DNA from: Glutamicibacter ardleyensis
GTDB lineage: Bacteria > Actinomycetota > Actinomycetes > Actinomycetales > Micrococcaceae
Reading direction: 5' to 3'
DNA: 64,000 nucleotides
Assembly (NCBI RefSeq): GCF_014644555.1
Contig: NZ_BMKX01000001.1
Span: forward strand, 496,001-560,000
The notes below the pieces were generated by a model, which was not told the DNA's origin, ran no database searches, and was given only the letters and a program-made list of their open reading frames with translations. Below are positions 17,345 through 25,522 of this stretch, piece by piece. Position numbers and translations under genes: made by a program. Every line of letters begins with the position of its first letter. The first letter of the stretch is position 1.

Positions 17345-18418
17345 TTACAGGTAGTGCTTGGCCAGAAGCTGCAATGTACGCACTTCTGCTTCGGGATCAT
17401 GGGTGCCGATCACCAAGGTGATTTCATCTACCCCGGTCTGCTCCTGAAGTTGTTCCAGCTGCGCGGCCACGGTAGCGGCCGTGCCACTGAAGGCTCGGTT
17501 GGTGTACATCTCGATAATTGCCTGCTCATTGAGCGTGCCATCAAAAGCGGCAACCTCGGCTGGGGAAAATAGCGTGAAGGACTCGCGCTTGAACATGCGC
17601 AGCATTCCCATGGCCATGCTCATTGCCTGACGTTTGGCTTCGAGAGGATCCTCGTTAACAATCGTGGAAACGCTGACCATCGAGTAAGGGGCGTCCAGCA
17701 CGGCCGAGGGCACAAAGTTTTCACGGTAGATGCGCATGGCGCTGTGGATGTCTGCATCACCGAATTGCAAGGCGAACGCGTAGGGTCGACCAAGTTGCGC
17801 TGCGAGTTGCGCCGAATAGGGCGAGGAACCAAGGATCCACAATTCGGGAGCCACGGTGGGTGCTTGCACTCGGTTTTCCTTGGCCTGCCATGGTCCGGGT
17901 ACCGCATGGACGGTTTCGAAGTGGTGGCCAGTTGGGAAGTCGTCGTGCAGAAATCCCATAAGCTCGGTCACCAGTTGCGGAAAGTTTTCATTCGCACTGT
18001 CGCCACGTCGCAGTGCCGCGGCGGTGACGTGGTCGGTGCCTGGGGCACGTCCCAGTCCCAAATCGATACGTCCGGGAGCAAGCGCTTCAAGAGCGCCAAA
18101 CTGTTCGGCAATCACTAGCGGGGCATGGTTTGGAAGCATTACCCCGCCGGCGCCCAAGCGGATCCGTTGGGTTTCTGCGGTCAGCCGGGCGAGCATCCGC
18201 GGAGGTGAGGATACCGCCAGCCCTGGCATCGCGTGGTGCTCTGACATCCAGAAACGGTGATAGCCCAGCTCATCTGCCTGGCGCGCGAGATTGATCAGCG
18301 AAGTCAGGCCTTGCTGGACCGTTCTGCCTACACCGACCGTACCGCCGGTATGGGCGTTGAGCGCGAAGGGAGCGGAGCCAAACTGTGGTGCGGGATGCAA
18401 TGAAACCTCTTTTATCAC
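17345..18418 (-). CDS. LLM-class flavin-dependent oxidoreductase
   Basis: 357 residues of the luciferase-like monooxygenase (TIM-barrel) family. It carries the group 1 features RFWMSEHHAMPGLAVSSP near residue 55, LGAGGVMLPNHAPLVIAEQFG, and RIDLGLGRAPGTD. Enzymes of this branch oxidise small substrates with reduced FMN and O2. It is the first gene of a two-gene operon with the isochorismatase-like hydrolase and is divergent from a CGNR regulator; the 66-bp gap holds short inverted repeats (GATATTT/AAATATC and CGTGA/TCACG), so local regulation is likely. Confidence 0.87.
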   Translation of the reverse strand: MIKEVSLHPAPQFGSAPFALNAHTGGTVGVGRTVQQGLTSLINLARQADELGYHRFWMSEHHAMPGLAVSSPPRMLARLTAETQRIRLGAGGVMLPNHAPLVIAEQFGALEALAPGRIDLGLGRAPGTDHVTAAALRRGDSANENFPQLVTELMGFLHDDFPTGHHFETVHAVPGPWQAKENRVQAPTVAPELWILGSSPYSAQLAAQLGRPYAFALQFGDADIHSAMRIYRENFVPSAVLDAPYSMVSVSTIVNEDPLEAKRQAMSMAMGMLRMFKRESFTLFSPAEVAAFDGTLNEQAIIEMYTNRAFSGTAATVAAQLEQLQEQTGVDEITLVIGTHDPEAEVRTLQLLAKHYL

Positions 18419-18484
18419 GGATATTTCTTATTTATAGCGTGATATGAAGATAACACTTTCTCACGTCAAATATCTACTGCTAAC

Positions 18485-19090
18485 ATGAGAAGCATGAATC
18501 ACGCACCACTTCCACCCGCGCCGGGGACTGAAGCCCACTTGAGTCTTGCGCTAGTAAACAGCATGATTCACCTGCCGGGCGGAAAAATTGTTGACCACCT
18601 GGATTCGCCTGAAGCAACCACCGCGTGGCTCATTGAACGAGACCTTGTTGATGGCAAGGAACAGCTCCTGTCCTACTGCCAAAGTAAACTCTGTGGTCTG
18701 CGTAGCGATCTGCAGAACATCTTCCTAATGCAGGCAACAAACCAAAATATTGACCAGCAGGTCGTGGATCGCATCAATAAGGCGCTGACCGTCGCGCCAC
18801 ATATTTCACTGCTGCATTACTCCGCGGACGCAGGGTTTTACCGGGCAGCCGAACACCCGGTCACTTTGCTCGTTGAACACGCGATGTCGGTCATTGCCGA
18901 AGATGCAGTGACGCTCCTAGCCTCCGAGGAAGCCGAGCTTTTGATCCAGTGTGAAGCAGAGCCCTGCCAAAGGTTCATGCTGAGAACCCACGGACGCCGC
19001 CAATGGTGTTCCACCCGTTGCGGAGACCGGGTACGTGCCGCACGCGCTTACGCGCGCAAACGTGAGAACGCGTTAAACAGCTCAACCTAG
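18485..19090 (+). CDS. CGNR zinc-finger (ABATE-domain) regulator
   Basis: 201 residues. An N-terminal ABATE-like domain begins LALVNSMIHLPGGKIVDHLDSP, and the C-terminal CGNR zinc finger has C-x4-C and a second Cys-containing half (QCEAEPCQRFML and QWCSTRCGDRVRAARAYAR). The family is thought to be stress-responsive transcriptional regulators. The gene is divergent from the LLM-isochorismatase operon, the likely target. ATG 18494 is an alternative start three codons in. Confidence 0.85.
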   Translation: MRSMNHAPLPPAPGTEAHLSLALVNSMIHLPGGKIVDHLDSPEATTAWLIERDLVDGKEQLLSYCQSKLCGLRSDLQNIFLMQATNQNIDQQVVDRINKALTVAPHISLLHYSADAGFYRAAEHPVTLLVEHAMSVIAEDAVTLLASEEAELLIQCEAEPCQRFMLRTHGRRQWCSTRCGDRVRAARAYARKRENALNSST

Positions 19091-19129
19091 GCACGAAGCC
19101 TAGGTTGGGAGTTGAGCGAACGTAAGTTG

Positions 19130-20404
19130 CTACAAACTACGCGGCGGGAACTTCTTGTACTTGCGGTAATGATTCACGGCATTGAGTATCAGATAGACCC
19201 GGCGACGCGGATGCTTCTCTTTCTTGAACTTCAGCGGGTTCGAGACCTTACCCTCCTTGAGCAACGCGGCGGCTTTCCGTCCGGTGTCGCTGTCTAAGAA
19301 TCGTCGCAGCAGGTGGTGTGGCAGCACGGTGAATAGTCGCTCGGCACGCAACTGAAGAATTCCAATACCGGTATCGATCACCGCATCGGTCTGTGGGTTC
19401 GAAGAGTCTAAGTCTTCGCCGAGGAATTCGGTGACATAAAAACGTGCAGGATTAATCCCTGCGGCGGTCAGATAATAATGGTTTCGCCCGAGCCTCGGGT
19501 TGATCTCAAAGAACTTCACGACGCCATCACGATGATCATATTTTGCATCGATCATCGCGATTCCTTGCCAGCCCAATTCCTCGAGCAAGCGGGCACCGTC
19601 TACGGCCATCTGGTCATTGCGTCCGGTGACTATGGCAGCGGAGTTACCCAACACCAATGGTGCATGCTCCTCGATGACTACCTCACCATACCCGGCGAAG
19701 ATCACCTTCTTTTCTTGCGTAGCAAAGTAGGTGCATAGACGCATCGCATCATCAGAACCTGGAATGTACTCCTGCAAGATGTAGCCGGAAGTGTAACCAC
19801 TGGCATCGATGCGTCCCAGCAAGTCTTCTAACTGGGTCAAGTTTTCCAGCGTGTGGATCTTTTGCTTGCCGGCGAACTTTGCGGCGATCCAATCGCCGGA
19901 GCTCGACGGCTTACCAATCAGCGGGAAGGTCAGCGACTTAGCCATCGCGGACAGGTCATCGCCCGCGCGATAAACGGCGGTACGTGGGTGCGCGATCCCC
20001 ATTCGTTCGGCGAGCGCGTAGAAGTTCTCCTTCAAGGCGGCAGCCTCAATGACTTCTAGTTCTGGATACGGGATCACGAAGTATTCGCTGAGCTGCGCAC
20101 GATGCTTGGCTATCAGCATGATGTGGAAGTCTAAAGATCCGAAGAGCATGAGTGGGCGAACCGTTTCGCCGTTGAGTTGCTCGGCAAGGGCGATAAGTTT
20201 GGTCACTACCCGCGCTACATCGGCCATGGAGCCAATGGGGTGCAACTCGATGGCTACCGAGTGTTCAATGACTCCGTTGCCGGCCGCCGGCACTACGACC
20301 GAACGCACCTGGTACGCCTCATAAAATTCGCGCGCCAGAGTGTAGGTGCCGATGTCGCCGCCAAGGATGACGGGGACAAAAGGCTGAGAGTTCTCAATAG
20401 CCAT
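19130..20404 (-). CDS. ATP-grasp carboxylate-amine ligase, resembling D-aspartate ligase
   Basis: 424-residue cytoplasmic ATP-grasp enzyme. The N terminus (FVPVILGGDIGTYTLAREF) resembles that of the enterococcal D-aspartate ligase that adds a residue to the Lys of peptidoglycan precursors. ATP-grasp features follow: GKPSSSGDW glycine-rich loop (about 150-158), YILQEYIPGSDDAM, and the metal-binding end KFFEINPRLGRNHYY. It starts 12 bp after a FemX-type transferase gene on the same strand, so both probably build the interpeptide bridge. Which amino acid it adds (Glu or Asp, D or L) cannot be read from sequence. Confidence 0.78.
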   Translation of the reverse strand: MAIENSQPFVPVILGGDIGTYTLAREFYEAYQVRSVVVPAAGNGVIEHSVAIELHPIGSMADVARVVTKLIALAEQLNGETVRPLMLFGSLDFHIMLIAKHRAQLSEYFVIPYPELEVIEAAALKENFYALAERMGIAHPRTAVYRAGDDLSAMAKSLTFPLIGKPSSSGDWIAAKFAGKQKIHTLENLTQLEDLLGRIDASGYTSGYILQEYIPGSDDAMRLCTYFATQEKKVIFAGYGEVVIEEHAPLVLGNSAAIVTGRNDQMAVDGARLLEELGWQGIAMIDAKYDHRDGVVKFFEINPRLGRNHYYLTAAGINPARFYVTEFLGEDLDSSNPQTDAVIDTGIGILQLRAERLFTVLPHHLLRRFLDSDTGRKAAALLKEGKVSNPLKFKKEKHPRRRVYLILNAVNHYRKYKKFPPRSL

Positions 20405-20416
20405 GGGGTTTAGTTC

Positions 20417-21559
20417 CTACTTCGCTCGCCAGTTCATGTACTTCTCAAAGGCCCAGGCAAGTGGCTTATTCAGTGCCAGATCCCATTCGCCGTTGGTCTG
20501 CACAATGTCGCAACCCGTATTGGTTTTGAACTTGGTCAGCCCCGACAGATGGTGGTCCCCGTCCAGGGTTGCGCTGACGCCACCCTGGTCCAGGTACTTG
20601 CAGCCGGCTTCGATGGAGTCGGAGATCATGTGATGCATGATGGCCTTGGGAGCGAAGAGTTTACGTTGCTCCGAGGACGAGGCACCGTAGAGGTACCAGG
20701 CAAGGTTGCTGGAGCGTAACACGATCGCCGAGGCTAGATCTACACCCTCATGACTTGCAACGTAGAGCGTGCAGGAGCCGGGTACCGCCGCGTTGAGTAC
20801 CGTGTGCATTTTTTCAAAGTAGCTCAGCGGGCGTCCGGTGAATTCTTGACGTTCAGCGGTGTGGTTATACAGAGCATGGAAGCGTGCCATGTCCTTGGTT
20901 TCACCAATTTCAACCAACAGTTCGCTCTTGAGCGACTTCCGCGTTTCGTTGCGGGTGGTGGAGGAATAGGAAGCCATCACCTGATCAGTATCTAGCTGGT
21001 TTCCTGCCGGATCCTGCAATGCCACCCTTGCCACGTATTCTGGCTGGCCGGCGGCAAAGTCCATACCGACGTCTTGTTTGGTGAATCCTAGATCGCTAAG
21101 TGCTTCATTAAGCTTGCGCGCGTTCTCGTTGACCGATGCGGTTTCCAGATCGGCGAGCGAGGCGAGCTCGTCTTTACCGAACGCCTTGCGCACGGTGGCC
21201 GCACCCCAGGTGCGCACCGACAGCCCTGGCCCAACACGTAGCTGGAAGGCGCCACGGTTTTTCAGGTAGCTGGCCAGCAGTGGAAGGACGGTTCGCGCGT
21301 CATAGCTGTCGAAGTCTATGACCGGACCGTCTGGAATGTAGGCGAGGGTCTTTTTAATTACCGGCGCTTGCCGGTGCAGGATCAAGGCGACACCAACGAG
21401 GGTTTCACCATCAAACCAACCGAGAGATTCTCCTCGCCAGCCTGCCTTGACCTGTGCCCATTCGGGACGCTGAAGGAAGCTGACACCTTGCGCGGTAGCA
21501 AGGAACGCGGAGTGCTCGGTGCTGGATATTGGACGCACGCGAAGTTCATTGTGGCTCAC
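20417..21559 (-). CDS. FemAB/FemX-family aminoacyl-tRNA-dependent peptidoglycan bridge transferase
   Basis: About 380 residues of the FemABX fold: two GNAT-like halves, with LQRPEWAQVKAGWRGESLGWF at the start, MASYSSTTRNETRKSL in the middle and the family-typical ASSSEQRKLFAPKAIMHHMI and YLDQGGVSATLDGDHHLSGLTKFK near the end. It transfers an amino acid from aminoacyl-tRNA to the Lys side chain of the lipid II stem peptide at the cytoplasmic membrane. I prefer the GTG at 21557-21559; the frame is open to 21697 but that extension looks non-family. It is the first gene of the bridge-synthesis pair. Confidence 0.83.
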   Translation of the reverse strand: MSHNELRVRPISSTEHSAFLATAQGVSFLQRPEWAQVKAGWRGESLGWFDGETLVGVALILHRQAPVIKKTLAYIPDGPVIDFDSYDARTVLPLLASYLKNRGAFQLRVGPGLSVRTWGAATVRKAFGKDELASLADLETASVNENARKLNEALSDLGFTKQDVGMDFAAGQPEYVARVALQDPAGNQLDTDQVMASYSSTTRNETRKSLKSELLVEIGETKDMARFHALYNHTAERQEFTGRPLSYFEKMHTVLNAAVPGSCTLYVASHEGVDLASAIVLRSSNLAWYLYGASSSEQRKLFAPKAIMHHMISDSIEAGCKYLDQGGVSATLDGDHHLSGLTKFKTNTGCDIVQTNGEWDLALNKPLAWAFEKYMNWRAK

Positions 21560-21771
21560 AGGTAAAAGCCTATCGCGGTTTGCTTGCCACCCCGGGGATG
21601 ATGCATGGCAAGCAAATGAGTCAAGGCGTTGAGCCTTCGCGGGTTCTGTCGCGGTATCTGCTCGAACCAAGATCTCAGGCTGTGAGCAAATGGACATGCT
21701 CAGCTGTGTCTTTGTCTTCCAGTCTCATGGCCCAGCGACGAATGAGCGCCGCCTGGCTCAGGCGTGCAATC

Positions 21772-21790
21772 TATACCCCAAGGGGGTATA
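21772..21790. promoter_or_regulatory. CsoR-type operator overlapping the csoR promoter
   Basis: TATACCCCAAGGGGGTATA is the GC-tract palindrome bound by CsoR/RcnR repressors. It overlaps a consensus -10 (TATAAT, 21787-21792) that lies only six bases before the ATG at 21799. This predicts tight autorepression and a nearly leaderless transcript. Confidence 0.85.
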
Positions 21791-21798
21791 ATTAGTAC

Positions 21799-22128
21799 AT
21801 GGACTCTCAGACAAAGATTGCGGAACCCGTGGCGCCTCATGGCTACACTCCAGAAAAAGATGCCTTGCGCAAACGCCTGAACCGGATCGAGGGGCAGGTT
21901 CGCGGGGTTGCTCGCATGGTGGATGAAGACAAATACTGCATCGACATCCTCACCCAGATCTCGGCAATCAACGCCGCCCTACACAAGGTCAGCCTGCAAC
22001 TGGTCGAAGACCATATCAGCCACTGCGTAGTGGGCGCCGCCGAAGAGTCGCTGAACACCGGGGACCCCAGCATTGTTCAAGACAAGATCTCCGAAGCTAC
22101 GGCTGCGATTTCCCGACTTCTGCGCTAA
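21799..22128 (+). CDS. csoR: CsoR-family copper-sensing repressor
   Basis: 109-residue all-helical repressor. The conserved start of the fold (RKRLNRIEGQVRGVARMVDEDKYCID) contains the first Cu(I) ligand Cys; the x-H-C pair follows in VEDHISHCVVGAAEE (HxxxHC region), giving the Cys-His-Cys site of CsoR. Cu(I) binding should release it from the palindrome that overlaps its own promoter. It precedes a CopZ-like chaperone by 43 bp. No copper-exporting P-type ATPase gene is found in the window. Confidence 0.92.
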   Translation: MDSQTKIAEPVAPHGYTPEKDALRKRLNRIEGQVRGVARMVDEDKYCIDILTQISAINAALHKVSLQLVEDHISHCVVGAAEESLNTGDPSIVQDKISEATAAISRLLR

Positions 22129-22171
22129 CCGACAGAACTTTTAATCCCCCAATAAGAATAGAGAGCAAAAC

Positions 22172-22489
22172 ATGAGCCACGCTTGTAATTGCGGTTGTTC
22201 CGATAATTCAAACTCCTCAAGCCAAGGCCTGCAGATTATTCCTCGCCCGGACAGCACTCCAGTCACCACCCAAATTGAACTCAAAATCTCGGGAATGACC
22301 TGCGGACACTGCGTCTCATCGGTATCCGAGGAACTGAAGGAAATCGCAAACGTGCAAAACGTTGAGATCATTCTGGACGCGAAGGGTATTTCCACTGCAC
22401 TGCTGAGCACCTCGGGCGCCATCGGCCAAGAAGTGCTTCAAGCAGCAGTTGAAGAAGCTGGCTACACTCTCGAATCGGTCAGCAACTAG
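22172..22489 (+). CDS. copZ: CopZ-like copper chaperone with an extra Cys/His-rich N terminus
   Basis: 105 residues. The C-terminal about 70 residues form a heavy-metal-associated (HMA) domain with the Cu(I)-binding motif GMTCGHC. Ahead of it is an unusual tail, MSHACNCGCSDN, with three Cys and a His in the first nine residues, then a polar linker. It probably carries Cu(I) in the cytoplasm to an exporter or to CsoR. Co-transcribed with csoR (43-bp gap) and so presumably copper-induced. Confidence 0.88.
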   Translation: MSHACNCGCSDNSNSSSQGLQIIPRPDSTPVTTQIELKISGMTCGHCVSSVSEELKEIANVQNVEIILDAKGISTALLSTSGAIGQEVLQAAVEEAGYTLESVSN

Positions 22490-22633
22490 TCCTCAGCCCA
22501 AAGGGCTAGGGGCCATCACGAATCAAACTTGTCGCAGTCTGGTCCATGATGGAGTATTAAAAAGACCGCAAGTTGCAGATCAGCGACTTCTGCTGGCCTC
22601 GCGGTCGGTACTTCCACGAAAGTAGGACAACAG

Positions 22634-22891
22634 ATGAACGAGCAACGCGTATTCAAGGCAGTCGTAGGTAAGCAGGCCGGATGGTGGAACATTTGGGTTC
22701 CCGAACTGGACCATGTCACTTCCACACGCAAGTCCCGCAAAATTGCTGGGTACACCCGAAGCTTGATCGCAGCGGTTCTCGGAATCCCAGAATCGTCTTT
22801 CCGCGTGGAACGCGAATCGGTTTCCGCCGAAGAATTTGAACGTCGCTACACGGAGGCTGTACTAGCCACCGATGCGCAGGAAAAGAAGTAA
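22634..22891 (+). CDS. Small HicB-like protein, no HicA partner
   Basis: 85 residues. The opening strand-turn-strand pattern (FKAVVGKQAGWWNIWVPELDHV) with following helix resembles the partial RNase H-like fold of HicB antitoxins. There is no HicA-type toxin gene on either side and no C-terminal DNA-binding domain, so this is an orphan or a domesticated member. AGTAGGA lies ahead of the ATG. The family call is tentative. Confidence 0.6.
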   Translation: MNEQRVFKAVVGKQAGWWNIWVPELDHVTSTRKSRKIAGYTRSLIAAVLGIPESSFRVERESVSAEEFERRYTEAVLATDAQEKK

Positions 22892-23009
22892 CTCACGCAC
22901 TTGAACACCTGGCGGGCACCCCTAGCCAATGAGCACCTGACGCACAGTCGCTAAACAGTCACGGTAATTAGAGTAGTAACTACCTTCCTCAAAGGTGCGA
23001 GTGATGTTC

Positions 23010-23046
23010 CAAGGCCCAGTTCATAATGAACTGGGCCTTGGGTTTT
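23010..23046 (+). terminator. Rho-independent terminator
   Basis: A perfect 14-bp stem (arm CAAGGCCCAGTTCA, loop TAA) is followed by GGGTTTT. It lies about 120 bp after the HicB-like gene. The stretch between them (22892-23009) has no convincing coding frame and could be a 3' UTR or a small RNA. Confidence 0.85.
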
Positions 23047-23470
23047 AATTACCAGATTTTTCGGATTTACCCGGATCTTCCATGAATCCGCTTCACACTT
23101 CGCAGTGAGGTTCTTATCCGGTTACTAGACTTAGAGACCGCCGCAACGCGCACGCTCCGCAGTGTTTTTGAAGGCCATAACTTGAATTCTAAATAATACG
23201 AAACGTTACGGGCCGCCGAAAAAATCAAGCCATCTCCCAGCTCAGGATTTTTAAACCCTGCTGTCAGCGCTACTTTCAAGCCCCAAAAGCGTTCTCCTTA
23301 TCTTTAATTGTCCTGCCAACTAGTGCTTTATATAACAACAGCGAATCGTAGATCAGCTTTCTGCAAGATCCTTCGTTCCAGTGCGATGGCAAAATTGCCC
23401 GGCATATCAACCGCAAACCCACAGTAAAGAATCCCTTCGGTTTGCTTCATAAACTAAAACATGGGCATAC
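23047..23470. other. AT-richer intergenic stretch without a supported gene
   Basis: No frame here has convincing codon use or a ribosome site. A 70-codon frame on the minus strand (23067-23279) looks random. The right end must contain the promoter of the riboswitch transcript. Confidence 0.5.
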
Positions 23471-23486
23471 TGTGACAGCTATCACA
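23471..23486. promoter_or_regulatory. CRP/GlxR-type operator
   Basis: TGTGACAGCTATCACA is a perfect 16-bp match to the CRP-family consensus TGTGAnnnnnnTCACA. It lies about 20 bp before the first stem of the glycine riboswitch, in or near the promoter of the transporter gene. It suggests cAMP-dependent (GlxR-like) control added to glycine control. Confidence 0.75.
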
Positions 23487-23500
23487 AGTTAATTGCCGTT

Positions 23501-23705
23501 GATGCGTGGCGGGAGAGATCCGCCCCAGCCAAGGGCGGGCGCCGTAGGAGCAATTCCTCCCCAGGAAACTCTCAGGCCCCCGTACCGCCACGATGAGGCA
23601 AATCTGGAAAGTAGTATGGAGTTGTCCATACTCACCGACGGAGCAAACCGTGAACCCAAAGACGGGTCAAGGTGAAAACTCTCAGGTCTTCAAACAGATT
23701 GGGGA
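23501..23705 (+). promoter_or_regulatory. Tandem glycine riboswitch
   Basis: Two consecutive glycine aptamers. The first runs from stem arm CGTGGCGG (23505-23512) to CCGCCACG (23585-23592) and contains GGGAGAG, GCCGTAGGAGCAA and AGGAAACTCTCAGGC. The second runs from AATCTG (23601-23606) to CAGATT (23695-23700) with GACGGAGCAA and GAAAACTCTCAGG. The short linker between them is typical of cooperative tandem switches. It precedes a CycA-type transporter, matching glycine sensing to glycine transport. Confidence 0.93.
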
Positions 23706-23882
23706 GGAACAAAGAACAGTGCCGCATTGTCTGCACCCGATTCGAAAGTTCCCCCAATGGTCAACCTCCTTCGCGCTCAGCTTGGGTCACAGCTCGTCGA
23801 GCTGCGCCCCGCGCATGATGACGCGAAGAATCTTGCCCTGGAGAACGAGCATTCGGGTGCAAACGTAGATCTGCCGCAACGT

Positions 23883-23905
23883 GGGTTATCCCTCGGGAAT
23901 AACCC
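23883..23905 (+). promoter_or_regulatory. Leader hairpin between riboswitch and cycA
   Basis: GGGTTAT and ATAACCC pair around a GC-rich loop 45 bases before the start codon, extendable by one pair outward. No U-run follows, so it may be a U-less terminator, an expression platform element or a ribosome-site modulator. The rest of the 245-base leader (23706-23950) has no supported gene. Confidence 0.5.
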
Positions 23906-23950
23906 ATGGCACCTCTTCGAAGCACCTCACCACTCCTGGAAGGCAGCAGA

Positions 23951-25438
23951 ATGAGCACCACCAGCTCTTCGCCCAAGCTCGAACGCGGGCTCTCAAACCG
24001 TCATATTCAGCTCATCGCAATTGGCGGTGCCATTGGTACCGGTCTATTCATGGGCTCCGGAAAGACCATTTCGGTCGCTGGCCCATCGGTCATTTTTGTT
24101 TACATGATCATCGGCTTCATGCTGTTCTTTGTCATGCGTGCCATGGGAGAACTACTGCTGTCGAACCTGAATTACAAAACCTTCGCCGACTTCGCTGGTG
24201 ATCTGCTTGGGCCATGGGCCGCGTTCTTTACCGGCTGGACCTACTGGTTCTGCTGGGTGGTTACAGGTATTGCCGACGTGGTGGCGATTGCTCACTACGT
24301 CGCCTACTGGTGGGGCAACCTTCCACTATGGATTCCAGCGCTTGCCTGTATCGCACTGTTGCTGGTGCTGAATCTGGCTACCGTGAAGGCCTTTGGCGAA
24401 ACCGAGTTCTGGTTCTCCATGATCAAGATCGTCGCCATTGGCGCGCTGATTGTGGTGGGCCTGGTTATGATCATCACCAAGTTCCAGTCCAACGGCGCTA
24501 CCGCTTCCTTTAGCAACCTCTGGGCCGATGGTGGCATGTTCCCCACCGGTTTCATGGGCTTCGTAGCTGGTTTCCAGATTGCAGTATTCGCATTTGTGGG
24601 AATTGAGCTCGTAGGTACCACCGCGGCAGAAACCAAGGATCCAGAAAAGACACTTCCTAAAGCGATCAACTCGATTCCGATTCGAATCCTGTTCTTCTAC
24701 GTAGGTGCTTTGATCATCCTCATGGCCGTTCAGCCATGGCGTCTGTTCTCAGCAGGGGAATCACCATTCGTTGGCATGTTCGTGCTCGCCGGATTGGCTG
24801 GCGCGGCAGGCATAATCAACTTTGTGGTCCTGACCTCGGCAACTTCCAGTGCTAACTCGGGGATCTACTCGACCTCTCGAATGCTCCGCGGCCTGTCCAT
24901 GGAGGGCGACGCACCGAAGGCCTTCGAAAAGCTTTCTGGTCGCAGCGTCCCACGCAATGCGCTGATGTTCTCCTGCATGTTCCTCCTCGCCGGCGTGGTG
25001 CTGCTCTACAGTGGCGACTCGGTGATGGCGGCCTTCACGCTGGTGACTACGGTCTCCGCGCTATGCTTCATGTTCGTCTGGTCGATTATCTTGATCAGCT
25101 ACCTGGTGTACCGCAAGCGTCGTCCACACCTGCACGCAGCGAGCAAATTCAAGATGCCAGGCGGAGCGTTCATGCCATACGTGGTGCTCGCATTCTTCGG
25201 CTTCATCTTGTGGGCATTGACTACCCAGTTAGATACCCTGCAAGCGCTACTGATCACTCCACTGTGGTTTGTTGGCCTAGCGATTGGTTACAGCGTCATT
25301 CGCCGCAACCCACGGCATGCGCAGCTTCGTGCACTGCACGTGGAAAAGGTCGCTGCCGAGCGTGAAGATGCCGGGGCCTTCCGCATTCACGGTCCCCGCG
25401 CGGAAGACACCATAGATTCTGAAACTCACTCGGTGTAA
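23951..25438 (+). CDS. cycA: Amino-acid permease, CycA-type (glycine/D-alanine/D-serine)
   Basis: 495-residue, 12-helix APC (AAT) family proton symporter. The N terminus (LERGLSNRHIQLIAIGGAIGTGLFMGSG, in two parts) and GELLLSNLNYKTF are typical of CycA, which imports glycine, D-alanine and D-serine. I chose ATG 23951, preceded by GGAAGG; the frame is open to 23906 but the extension falls in the leader hairpin. The upstream tandem glycine riboswitch strongly supports glycine as substrate, and a GlxR-like site suggests carbon control. A terminator follows at once. Confidence 0.9.
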   Translation: MSTTSSSPKLERGLSNRHIQLIAIGGAIGTGLFMGSGKTISVAGPSVIFVYMIIGFMLFFVMRAMGELLLSNLNYKTFADFAGDLLGPWAAFFTGWTYWFCWVVTGIADVVAIAHYVAYWWGNLPLWIPALACIALLLVLNLATVKAFGETEFWFSMIKIVAIGALIVVGLVMIITKFQSNGATASFSNLWADGGMFPTGFMGFVAGFQIAVFAFVGIELVGTTAAETKDPEKTLPKAINSIPIRILFFYVGALIILMAVQPWRLFSAGESPFVGMFVLAGLAGAAGIINFVVLTSATSSANSGIYSTSRMLRGLSMEGDAPKAFEKLSGRSVPRNALMFSCMFLLAGVVLLYSGDSVMAAFTLVTTVSALCFMFVWSIILISYLVYRKRRPHLHAASKFKMPGGAFMPYVVLAFFGFILWALTTQLDTLQALLITPLWFVGLAIGYSVIRRNPRHAQLRALHVEKVAAEREDAGAFRIHGPRAEDTIDSETHSV

Positions 25439-25451
25439 ATAGACGAGTTTG

Positions 25452-25486
25452 GCACCGCATCCCCTCGTGGGGTGCGGTGCTTTTTC
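25452..25486 (+). terminator. Rho-independent terminator of cycA
   Basis: GCACCGCA-T-CCCC pairs with GGGG-TGCGGTGC around a TCGT loop, followed by TTTTT. Confidence 0.92.
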
Positions 25487-25522
25487 ATATCCACTCAGCT
25501 TCCCGAGGCCCGAACCACTCTG

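Noticed and set aside
23067-23279. 70-codon minus-strand frame upstream of the riboswitch
   Set aside because: Random-looking composition in an AT-richer noncoding stretch and no ribosome site.
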